From assembly GCA_021797055.1 (NCBI GenBank), contig JAKAAI010000025.1, forward strand, positions 1 through 21,349: a stretch of 21,349 nucleotides of DNA, read 5' to 3'. Below are positions 1-5,735 of this stretch, piece by piece (the first letter of the stretch is position 1; each line of letters starts with the position of its first letter). This stretch comes from Thermoplasmata archaeon (GTDB lineage Archaea > Thermoplasmatota > Thermoplasmata > Thermoplasmatales > Thermoplasmataceae). The notes under the pieces are model-generated. The model was given only the letters and a program-made list of their open reading frames with translations. It ran no database searches and was not told the DNA's origin. A program made the translations under genes and the position numbers.

Positions 1-153
1 AATATTTTCCGGGAAAAGCATGTAATACCCAATCCCTACGAGGCATTAGAATACGCCAAGAAGCATTATGAACACATACTTGTCACAGGTTCCATGTATC
101 TAGTGGGCATAATAAAAAAATTTGAGCGGTCAAGCGCACAGCCCTTTAAATAA
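1..153 (+). CDS. folC: FolC-like folylpolyglutamate/dihydrofolate synthase, C-terminal end (5' partial)
   Basis: The first 50 codons are open in frame 1 and end at TAA (151-153). The visible tail carries HILVTGSMYLVGIIKKF, which matches the closing strand and helix of Mur-ligase-fold FolC proteins (typically LVTGSLYLVGEVR). FolC joins dihydropteroate or folate derivatives to glutamate with ATP in the cytoplasm. Only the last 50 residues are present, so neither the ATP-binding P-loop nor the folate site can be checked, and the start lies outside the window. Residue content and the position of the stop agree with a normal C-terminus, so the gene appears intact at this end. Some archaea use this fold for related ligases, so the exact substrate is uncertain. 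Confidence 0.6.
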   Translation, partial: NIFREKHVIPNPYEALEYAKKHYEHILVTGSMYLVGIIKKFERSSAQPFK

Positions 154-329
154 TAGATTTTAAAATAACAAAATCCCTGCATTTCAAATAATTTACTTCA
201 AGATATGGCTACTACTTCCTCGATTGCTCTATTGATGTATCCACTTATTTAAATAATCGACTCGCTACCTATCCTTTAGTCATTATATTTTTAACTTTCA
301 GATTCCTAACCTCTTTGAAATTTTGTTTT

Positions 330-476
330 CTATTTCCACACAGTAAAGAGCTGTGTCCGATTTGCGACAATTTTAACTTGCAATATGCTCTCAATTCCTT
401 TTTTATTTCTGCGTATCGTGCTCCATGCTTTCAGGGCAGCTTCCCGGTATTTCTCATGGTTATATTCAACATTCAT
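330..476 (-). CDS. small hypothetical protein, 48 aa
   Basis: A short charged ORF. I chose the ATG that begins MNVEYNHEKYREAALKAW; a GTG 15 codons upstream (at 521) keeps the frame open. The stretch KYREAALKAWSTIRRN resembles a basic, helix-forming 'AALKAW' segment that I have seen in small archaeal proteins, but I cannot name a family. It lies downstream of another small minus-strand ORF (548-718), so the two may be cotranscribed. No clear ribosome site precedes the ATG; an AGGGGTG stands further up (around 519-525). The gene is at the limit of what can be called real, and the function is unknown. Confidence 0.3.
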   Translation of the reverse strand: MNVEYNHEKYREAALKAWSTIRRNKKGIESILQVKIVANRTQLFTVWK

Positions 477-522
477 AATTTTTATTCTCTTTCTGGCTCT
501 GATATCATATATGCAAAGCACC

Positions 523-538
523 CCTAAAATTATTTAGG
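523..538. repeat. perfect 6-bp inverted repeat with 4-nt loop
   Basis: CCTAAA and TTTAGG flank ATTA between the two small minus-strand ORFs. Read on the minus strand, the distal arm runs straight into AGGGGTG, a Shine-Dalgarno-like string, so a hairpin could hide it. It could equally be a chance AT-rich palindrome. Confidence 0.3.
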
Positions 539-547
539 AATAATCCA

Positions 548-718
548 TCATTGCAGGCTCTCCTCAACCATGAGATCTATCTTCTCCTGTATCTTTCCAA
601 GAAGTCCTTCGATTTTGCCATTCGCCTCCTCAAGACTGGTAGATTTCCTAACTATTCCCGCGCACTTCACGATTCCTTTCATCAGTTCATTGTAGAATTC
701 AATGTCGAATTTGTTCAT
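548..718 (-). CDS. small hypothetical protein, 56 aa
   Basis: The ORF starts at ATG (MNKFDIEFYNELM); a GTG six codons upstream (736) is possible but adds only a Leu-rich run. The product is acidic and almost entirely helical, with a heptad-like second half (LEEANGKIEGLLGKIQEK) that could form a short coiled coil. It has no signal peptide or membrane segment and belongs to no family I recognise. The next small ORF on the same strand lies about 70 nt downstream. The amphipathic, low-cysteine composition looks like a genuine small protein rather than a random frame, but there is no strong ribosome site. Confidence 0.35.
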   Translation of the reverse strand: MNKFDIEFYNELMKGIVKCAGIVRKSTSLEEANGKIEGLLGKIQEKIDLMVEESLQ

Positions 719-879
719 GGAATTCAACAACAGCACTTAGGATTCATAAGGCTTTTGCAGCATTTACAAAATGAGTAAGTGGTTCCAAATGCGGAGTTTT
801 TTAGATGTTGTATTAATGAGCATCTGATGAGATTTTGAGGGGCAAAGTATGTTTGAGAAGACGGGTTGAAATAAAAATT

Positions 880-1851
880 TCACGTTTGTCGTTTTTCTGT
901 GTTTCCAAATCTTCTTGCACACTTCTTTGTATTATAACGTGGGCAGCAAGTCGTAATGGGATTGGGAAAATTATTCCGGGCATTTTTCTCTTTTTGCATA
1001 TCCTCCGTGCATTGCTTGAAGCATCGAATTGTAAACCCAATTAATTCATCAATTCTTGAAAAGTCCTTTTTTAATGTAGTAAATTCTGATTTCATCGCCA
1101 CATCTTTGAGTAATGGAGTTAGACTGTCCCTAATATTAGGAACGGTTAAATTTTTTCTATCTTTTGGCAGTATTTTTTCTTGGTATTTTATCACTTCCCC
1201 ATGACCGGGTAAATAATCGATTGATAGGAGGTGTGAATCCAAATCTTTAATTTGTGGTCCGTCGCTAAAAAAATCATAGACAAACCTGGAAAAAAAATCT
1301 AGGTACTGATTCCTGTAATCATCAAGTTGTGCCGGGTTTAGTTTATCTCCTTCAATTATAAGTGGGTTTATTGCATCACTTATTCTGCCATATATGCGTA
1401 CTACGTAATTATTCACCTTTTCATTATGTTTTGTTATAATTTCATTGATACCTTCATTTTGTATCATTTCATTAGCACTTTTACTTGCAAACTCGATCTG
1501 CTCCGCCGGCAAATTTTTCCAACAAACATTAAGATGGTTAAAAATCTTCCAAAAATCAGGTTCAAACCTGATAGACGAATTAAAGATCCTGTTTATTTTG
1601 AGGTGGCCAAATGAGTCTTCGCCAACAACTTGCCCGACTGCGCTGGTGAATAAATTTTTTATTTCTTTATTAATATGATCGATAAGCGAATCATAGTGCG
1701 TAAGTAACTCATCTCTTCTCTTAGAACAGTAGTCGTAAGTTGTCGCCTGTGCAAAAATAGAGAATCTATTTGTCAAAACCCATATAATGAATGACACTAA
1801 AGCTGAGGTCAGCACTGCTATGATCTCCACATTATAATTCTGGATTGTCAA
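880..1851 (-). CDS. membrane-anchored protein of unknown function, 323 aa
   Basis: The start is TTG (MTIQNYNVEI), preceded by the purine-rich AAGGCGGT. Residues about 8-28 (IIAVLTSALVSFIIWVL) form one N-terminal transmembrane helix with few charges before it. The remaining ~290 residues are hydrophilic and mostly helical, with no motif I can assign. The last ~35 residues (after QKEKNAR) change character and become rich in Cys, Arg and Lys. The overlapping minus-strand frame at 813-1040 is also open there, so a late frameshift that replaced the original tail is possible but unproven. A promoter-like sequence at 1893-1910, duplicated upstream of the MFS transporter unit, lies about 42 nt before the start. 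Function unknown; an accessory gene in an AT-rich stretch. Confidence 0.6.
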   Translation of the reverse strand: MTIQNYNVEIIAVLTSALVSFIIWVLTNRFSIFAQATTYDYCSKRRDELLTHYDSLIDHINKEIKNLFTSAVGQVVGEDSFGHLKINRIFNSSIRFEPDFWKIFNHLNVCWKNLPAEQIEFASKSANEMIQNEGINEIITKHNEKVNNYVVRIYGRISDAINPLIIEGDKLNPAQLDDYRNQYLDFFSRFVYDFFSDGPQIKDLDSHLLSIDYLPGHGEVIKYQEKILPKDRKNLTVPNIRDSLTPLLKDVAMKSEFTTLKKDFSRIDELIGFTIRCFKQCTEDMQKEKNARNNFPNPITTCCPRYNTKKCARRFGNTEKRQT

Positions 1852-1892
1852 AAACCGCCTTCTCTGATTGTTTAGACATAGAATCTAGAATA

Positions 1893-1910
1893 ATATATTA
1901 ATTTGACGTT
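1893..1910 (-). promoter_or_regulatory. putative promoter (TATA region), copy 1
   Basis: The plus strand reads atatattaatttgacgtt. The identical 18 bases recur at 3674-3691 in the same orientation. On the minus strand the AT-rich part gives an archaeal TATA box (TTAATATAT). Transcription would begin near 1870, shortly before the TTG at 1851. Confidence 0.5.
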
Positions 1911-1964
1911 TAACAGGGTAAATCCATAAATTTTATAAGAAAAGCTTAATTTGAATTGTTGTGT

Positions 1965-1982
1965 AACTCAATCTTTGATCTG
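1965..1982. promoter_or_regulatory. putative operator, palindromic element, copy 1
   Basis: AACTCAATCTTTGATCTG matches the element at 3783-3800 in 17 of 18 positions. Inside it lies the inverted repeat TCAA-tct-TTGA (1968-1978). It sits about 75 nt upstream of the TATA region for the minus-strand gene, where an activator or repressor could bind. The rest of the gene-free stretch 1852-2172 shows nothing else I can support. Confidence 0.4.
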
Positions 1983-2172
1983 GGCTGTGAAGCATTCAGG
2001 ATAAAAGGCATACCAAAGAAATCTACTGATAAACGTTCTCAATATGAAGTATTGCGGTCAGAATAAGAATTCAATAGATTATTTGAGGTTCTCTATATAT
2101 TGGAAACTGTCAAGTTTAAGGATCTGATCTTTTGACGTGATTCTTGTTGTGTAATTTTGAGATTTATGATTA

Positions 2173-3405
2173 TTAAACCTCTCTTTGAAGTTCTATGTCT
2201 GACCGGAAGGAAATAGATTTAAGCAAAATAAATTCAAAGATAGAAACTATTACCGCCGAAAAACCAAAAATAAAGATTGTCAACCACTCACTATAGTGAG
2301 CTAACAGATATCCAATCAAAGGAAATGCAATAACCATCGGGATTGTAAGAACGAGGTCTTTTATATTTATTACTTTAGCTCTCTTATCTTTAGGGACAAG
2401 TTTCTGATACCATACTCTCAAGGGTATATTCAGTAATTCAGAAAAAATACCGTTAACAAGTAAAATCATAGCCATTACAATAACTATTATACCTTCAGCG
2501 AAAAGAGAAAGACCTATTATTGACATGACTAGACCTTCTCCAACAGAACCGACGAGTAAATAAGTTAGCAATTTTCTATTTCTCTTTCCAATTATTACGG
2601 ATCCACCAAGGAGCATTCCCGCAAGTTCACAAATATAAAATATGCTCAAAGAAATAGATCCTACGGATGTGTTTTCTACAGCTATTGTTGGTATAATGAT
2701 TACCATGCCAGATGTTAAGAAGTTGAATACAAATCCAAAAATGATCGTGTAAAGAATCATCTTTTGAGTTTTCAGGAATGTAAATGTTTCTTTCGTCTCT
2801 TTCCATATGTGTATCTTTTCTATTTTTTCAGAACTGCTGAATTTTCTCAAGCCAATATATACGATTATAGCAGAAAGTAAGAATGAAGTTGCGTCAAAAA
2901 ACAACAATATGCCCCAGGAAATAGAAGAAAATCCTAGCCCAGCTATTACATAACCTCCGATCATTGAAGCATTTATACCCATGGACAGAAGTGCATTGCG
3001 CTTGTCAAGATCTTTGTGTACTATGTCTGGGAGTAGCGAGAAACTTGCAGGATTGTAGAATGTTTCGCCTATACTTGTTCCTATTACTGCAAGCACAATG
3101 GATAGTATAAAATAAGTATAAGCAAAAAAATATGACAGGGAAACGGACAACATTAAGAAGAACATAATAAAATCAGAAAAGAAAAGGTTCTTCACTCTAT
3201 TTGTTCGATCTATCAAATATCCACTAACACTAGTAGATATTATCCATACGAGAAATTCTGCAGAAAAAATCAATCCAAACAGGAAAGTAGACTTGGTTAC
3301 ATACAGGATAACAAGTGGAATAATTAACGTTCGTATGCCATCGCCAATAGTTGAAACGGAAGATGACAGAAACAATGAGTAAAAATCATGGTTCTCTTTA
3401 TCCAT
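2173..3405 (-). CDS. MFS transporter (drug-efflux-like), 410 aa
   Basis: A polytopic membrane protein with about 12 predicted hydrophobic segments in two halves separated by a charged loop (SSSEKIEKIHIWKETKETF, near residue 200). The pattern SVSGYLIDRTNRVKN near residues 60-72 is the cytoplasmic loop 2-3 signature of the major facilitator superfamily (G-x-x-x-D-R-x-x-R-x). The overall look, including NPASFSLLPDIV in segment 4, is that of macrolide/tetracycline-type exporters of the MFS_3 group, which export small molecules using the proton gradient. In an acidophile this would draw on a very large inward proton gradient. The substrate cannot be told. The start ATG overlaps the stop of a small upstream ORF (ATGGATAA) and is preceded by GGTAGGG. 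The length is normal for the family. Confidence 0.85.
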   Translation of the reverse strand: MDKENHDFYSLFLSSSVSTIGDGIRTLIIPLVILYVTKSTFLFGLIFSAEFLVWIISTSVSGYLIDRTNRVKNLFFSDFIMFFLMLSVSLSYFFAYTYFILSIVLAVIGTSIGETFYNPASFSLLPDIVHKDLDKRNALLSMGINASMIGGYVIAGLGFSSISWGILLFFDATSFLLSAIIVYIGLRKFSSSEKIEKIHIWKETKETFTFLKTQKMILYTIIFGFVFNFLTSGMVIIIPTIAVENTSVGSISLSIFYICELAGMLLGGSVIIGKRNRKLLTYLLVGSVGEGLVMSIIGLSLFAEGIIVIVMAMILLVNGIFSELLNIPLRVWYQKLVPKDKRAKVINIKDLVLTIPMVIAFPLIGYLLAHYSEWLTIFIFGFSAVIVSIFEFILLKSISFRSDIELQREV

Positions 3406-3643
3406 TTTCCCTACCTGTCTTTTTCATCACTCTTTTAGTGAGATGGCAAATAAGCGTATCTGGATTCGTTGGGTTCCCAGACAAGATTGATGTATATGGA
3501 AAATCTAAGCTGCAGACATTTAAATATGAGCAGTTCGTGCCTAGTCCACTTTTATTCTTGGTAACGGGATTCCTCCCATCTGAAAAAAACAGAAGATTGA
3601 TACAGCGCTTTAAGAGAATATATGTCTTCGATTGATACTGCAT
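3398..3643 (-). CDS. possible small ORF upstream of the MFS gene, 81 aa
   Basis: The ORF begins ATG about 30 nt downstream of the promoter-like sequence at 3674-3691 and ends in a TAA that overlaps the start of the MFS gene. The arrangement fits an upstream cistron translated together with the transporter. The product has several Cys and Asn and a basic end (HLTKRVMKKTGRENG), and I recognise no family. Composition alone does not prove that it is coding. The stretch may instead be an untranslated leader of the transporter mRNA, which would then be about 240 nt long. Confidence 0.3.
   Translation of the reverse strand: MQYQSKTYILLKRCINLLFFSDGRNPVTKNKSGLGTNCSYLNVCSLDFPYTSILSGNPTNPDTLICHLTKRVMKKTGRENG
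3425..3445 (-). promoter_or_regulatory. hairpin just upstream of the MFS ribosome site
   Basis: CATCACT (3425-3431) pairs with AGTGAGATG (3437-3445) across a 5-nt loop, with one bulged base. On the minus-strand transcript the hairpin ends about 10 nt before the GGTAGGG ribosome site and 20 nt before the transporter ATG. It could modulate translation or could be chance. Confidence 0.25.
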
Positions 3644-3673
3644 AAGGTCGCTCAGAAAGTGCTATACATGAGG

Positions 3674-3691
3674 ATATATTAATTTGACGTT
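3674..3691 (-). promoter_or_regulatory. putative promoter (TATA region), copy 2
   Basis: Eighteen bases identical to 1893-1910. On the minus strand the box TTAATATAT lies about 35 nt before the ATG at 3643, so the predicted start of transcription near 3653 would give a mRNA covering the small ORF and the MFS gene. Confidence 0.5.
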
Positions 3692-3782
3692 AAGAAGGTG
3701 GAATTCATTCATATCCTAAAGAAAGCGAAACTTGATGGTATGATCCCATCGTATTTTACAGATAATTTTGCTATCGTTATGC

Positions 3783-3800
3783 AACTCAATCATTGATCTG
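3783..3800. promoter_or_regulatory. putative operator, palindromic element, copy 2
   Basis: AACTCAATCATTGATCTG contains the perfect inverted repeat TCAAT-c-ATTGA (3786-3796). The single difference from the copy at 1965-1982 weakens the palindrome there. It lies about 110 nt upstream of the TATA region of copy 2. Symmetry plus conservation in front of two transcription units suggests a dimeric regulator site. Confidence 0.4.
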
Positions 3801-4053
3801 ATCTTTGAAGTAATCCAATACAATTCCCTTTCTTTGAATGTTTCATTTTAAACTTCAGTCTATTTAGCCGTCCTTCTAATTTAACAGAAAAGACAGGTGA
3901 ACCTCAGCCACCTTGGATCATGAAAAGGTTTATCTAAATCGTAACCGTAAACTCTGCATGGGAAACTATCGAGGCGAATCCTGTTTTCAGGGCTTTTGGG
4001 TAGTGTTTGAGATTGGGAAACGCACTTCAATCACCGATGAAAGGGAACGTTAA
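3801..4053 (+). promoter_or_regulatory. leader and possible promoter of the mini-ORF cassette
   Basis: No gene is visible in the 410 nt between the transporter unit and the first ribosome site of the cassette. GAAAAGG followed by TTTATCTA (3923-3936) looks like an archaeal BRE/TATA pair. It would start RNA near 3958 and leave a leader of about 100 nt before the GAGGTGA at 4054. The leader contains a small hairpin (CCTG-tttt-CAGG, about 3982-3993). I found no riboswitch or sRNA signature that I could defend. Confidence 0.3.
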
Positions 4054-4067
4054 GAGGTGAGATTTTG

Positions 4068-4106
4068 TTGAACGCCAAGATAGAGAATCACGGTGAGGCA
4101 AATTGA
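4068..4106 (+). CDS. mini-ORF 1, 12 codons, coupled leader peptide
   Basis: TTG AAC GCC ... TGA encodes MNAKIENHGEAN. A strong ribosome site GAGGTGA (4054-4060) stands 7 nt before the TTG; a TTG one codon earlier is also possible. Its stop TGA overlaps the TTG start of the next gene (TTGA, 4103-4106), and the next gene's own ribosome site GGTGAG lies inside the mini-ORF. This is the geometry of a translational coupler or leader peptide. The evidence is positional only, and twelve codons cannot be tested for coding bias. No known attenuation-type residue run is present. Confidence 0.4.
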   Translation: MNAKIENHGEAN

Positions 4107-4669
4107 CGGATCCACAGGCAACACAGAGCCAGCTATCCTTCATAAGCAAGTTGAGGAATGCATCTCATGAGAGGGATGAGGTATACCAGAAATTCCTGAG
4201 GGCAAACGGGAAAGCCGATGCACCTGAACTGACAATGCAGGAAGCATCCACACTGATCGACGAGATGAAGAAGGTGAAGCTTTCCGGATCCGATATGGGA
4301 ACCTCCGGGGAAGAATCATTCGCAACGGGAAAGCAGATAACCTTCCTCACAAGGCTCCAGGATACGAACGAGCGAAAGGACGCAGCCAGGAAATACCTTG
4401 ACGAGAGCAGGAAATACTCCATCAACGCACTCTCCACGCAGGAAGCTTCGAAGCTGATAGACATCCTTTCGGGAATGAAGGGCGTTGACCGCGGAGACCC
4501 CACTGATTCTCCGGCGACAAGAAAGCAGCTACAATTCATAAAGAACCTCCAGGGGACGGACAAGAGGATGGACACCACATCAGGATACCTGAAGGAACTG
4601 AAGAAGACGGATTTATCAGAATTGACAAGGAAGGAGGCCAGCACGCTTATCGACAGGCTGAAAGGGTGA
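4103..4669 (+). CDS. triple-repeat helical protein of unknown function, 188 aa
   Basis: Starts at TTG with GGTGAG 5 nt upstream. The protein is three copies of a ~50-residue module at residues 6-56, 74-123 and 138-188. Each opens with A-T-x-x-Q-[LI]-x-F-[IL]-x-x-L, has a charged middle helix, and closes with L-[ST]-x-x-E-A-S-x-L-I-D-x-[LM]. Short variable linkers (GSDMGTSGEES, DRGDPTDSP) separate them. No membrane segment, signal or Cys is present, so it is cytoplasmic. The Q-x-x-x-[IL]-x-x-L ... EAS-x-LID pattern resembles small helical modules fused to DNA-acting or phage-related proteins, but I cannot assign a family or a ligand. It is coupled to mini-ORFs on both sides and shares the cassette with two paralogous proteins downstream. 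Confidence 0.75.
   Translation: MTDPQATQSQLSFISKLRNASHERDEVYQKFLRANGKADAPELTMQEASTLIDEMKKVKLSGSDMGTSGEESFATGKQITFLTRLQDTNERKDAARKYLDESRKYSINALSTQEASKLIDILSGMKGVDRGDPTDSPATRKQLQFIKNLQGTDKRMDTTSGYLKELKKTDLSELTRKEASTLIDRLKG
4118..4666 (+). repeat. three in-frame protein-coding repeats
   Basis: The units are approximately 4118-4270, 4322-4471 and 4514-4666. They are divergent at the DNA level but clearly aligned at the protein level (ATQSQLSFI / ATGKQITFL / ATRKQLQFI and EASTLIDEM / EASKLIDIL / EASTLIDRL). This points to old internal duplication, not a recent expansion. Confidence 0.75.
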
Positions 4670-4674
4670 AAACA

Positions 4675-4713
4675 ATGAGTGCGGAAAATACCCACAAAAG
4701 GCGGGGAACATGA
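4675..4713 (+). CDS. mini-ORF 2, 12 codons
   Basis: ATG AGT GCG ... TGA encodes MSAENTHKRRGT. The ribosome site GGGTGA (4664-4669) contains the stop of the preceding gene and stands 5 nt before the ATG. The stop overlaps the start of mini-ORF 3 as ATGA (4710-4713). It has a faint likeness to mini-ORF 1 (M-[NS]-A followed by EN and H). Too short for coding statistics; the call rests on spacing and overlaps. Confidence 0.35.
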   Translation: MSAENTHKRRGT

Positions 4714-4793
4714 AGATAAGTGAAGCCCATTCAAAACCGGATAATGGGAACATGCCAGTAATGCATTTACCGTCAAAGAACGGGGTGCCGTAA
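4710..4793 (+). CDS. mini-ORF 3, 27 codons, start duplicated from the downstream paralogue
   Basis: The ORF opens with MKISEAHSK, almost the same as MKISEVHAK at the start of the 312-residue protein at 5732. Over these nine codons four of the differences are synonymous (AAG/AAA, AGT/AGC, GAA/GAG, AAA/AAG) and two are conservative replacements. It ends in TAA directly abutting the ATG of the 313-residue gene (TAAATG) and carries that gene's ribosome site GGGGTG (4782-4787) in its last codons. G-rich GGCGGGG precedes its own ATG by 3 nt. It may be a maintained short peptide, or the remnant of a duplicated gene start. Confidence 0.4.
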   Translation: MKISEAHSKPDNGNMPVMHLPSKNGVP

Positions 4794-5735
4794 ATGTTCG
4801 ACGCTCTTGATCAGTTGGACTATAAAGTTAGGCTTTCCCTGGTTCCAGGCACAAAACTTTCAGAGGCATCCAGGGCTTTCTCAATAAAATCAGAAGTCGG
4901 TATGTATGTAGATGGGGATTCCACAGAGATTGATCTCTTTTTTCAGGGCGCTGCAGAACAGAGCCGCGAACTGAGGATATTCCTTCAACAGTTCGACGCG
5001 GTGGAGAAGAACGGGGTATGGCGAGTGAAGAGAACGATAGAGAAATCCCTGGCTTTCTTCAAGACGGTCAAATCGATACTGGAAGTCCCCTCTGCGGTTC
5101 TTGTAGGTTCTTGGCTCTCAGATGGCGTTCACAGGATGGAATTCATCTTCCACAGAAGCGACGCAGTCATGGTATCAGATATCATGTTGAAACAACTGCC
5201 TGATGCCGGCAACGCATCCATTGAATACTTTGGCCCCAGCGGAGGATTACGGAACATCCTGTCCAGCATCGATGCAAGAACCCAGATATCGGTGATGGAC
5301 TTGGAACTCACCCCTCCGGAGGATGAACTGACGCCCATACGCAACCCTGTTGGCGATTCATGGACGAGGATGTTAAAGATATCGTCCGGTTCAAAGTACA
5401 TTCAGGCGGTATATTTCACATCACGAAAGCCGAGGGAATCGAAAGGAATAACCACAATTGTTGAGGGCGAGGTATATGAGGCAACGACTGAAAACGCTTA
5501 TGTTTCATACATAAACAGGAAGATGAATACCGAGAGAATATTTTCCCTCATACGATTTCACGAGTTCAACAAACCGAGTTTCTCCGGATACATGATCCTG
5601 CCAACATTTTTCGTAAACGAATTCCTTCACATAGTTGCCTCGTCTGCAGGTGATATGAAGGAGTGGAGGCCAGTGATCAAGTCTCTTATGAGCTACAGGG
5701 AATGGATGTCATCGCTCGAAGAGGTGGAAAAATGA
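4794..5735 (+). CDS. hypothetical protein, paralogue A of a tandem pair, 313 aa
   Basis: Starts at ATG with GGGGTG 6 nt upstream and ends in TGA overlapping the next start as ATGA. It has no membrane segment or signal, so it is cytoplasmic. It aligns from end to end with the following gene: LDQLDYKVRLSL with AKLDRRCVIAI near the start, STEIDLFF with RTFIQLFF near residue 45, EVPSAVL ... FHRS with EAPSVAL ... FHRS near residues 97-123, and YFTSRKP...GITTI with LYTSKPV...GVTPI near residues 205-218. I recognise no catalytic motif and no helix-turn-helix. The alternating strand-helix pattern around the FHRS block loosely recalls the sensor half of archaeal bat/HTH_10 regulators, but the DNA-binding domain is absent and this is only an impression. 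Confidence 0.75.
   Translation: MFDALDQLDYKVRLSLVPGTKLSEASRAFSIKSEVGMYVDGDSTEIDLFFQGAAEQSRELRIFLQQFDAVEKNGVWRVKRTIEKSLAFFKTVKSILEVPSAVLVGSWLSDGVHRMEFIFHRSDAVMVSDIMLKQLPDAGNASIEYFGPSGGLRNILSSIDARTQISVMDLELTPPEDELTPIRNPVGDSWTRMLKISSGSKYIQAVYFTSRKPRESKGITTIVEGEVYEATTENAYVSYINRKMNTERIFSLIRFHEFNKPSFSGYMILPTFFVNEFLHIVASSAGDMKEWRPVIKSLMSYREWMSSLEEVEK

Noticed and set aside
154..329. Possible remnant of a small gene on the minus strand (frame reading SGYINRAIEEVVAIS)
   Set aside because: Only about 15 plausible residues between stops, no start and no ribosome site; insufficient to call a gene.
813..1040. Minus-strand frame overlapping the end of the membrane-anchored protein gene
   Set aside because: It could be the original C-terminus after a frameshift, but neither tail has a recognisable motif, so I left the single long frame as the call.
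3940..4053. C/D-box sRNA or riboswitch in the leader of the cassette
   Set aside because: GATGAAA is present but no complete C/D pair or kink-turn could be assembled, and the only clear hairpin is 4 bp.
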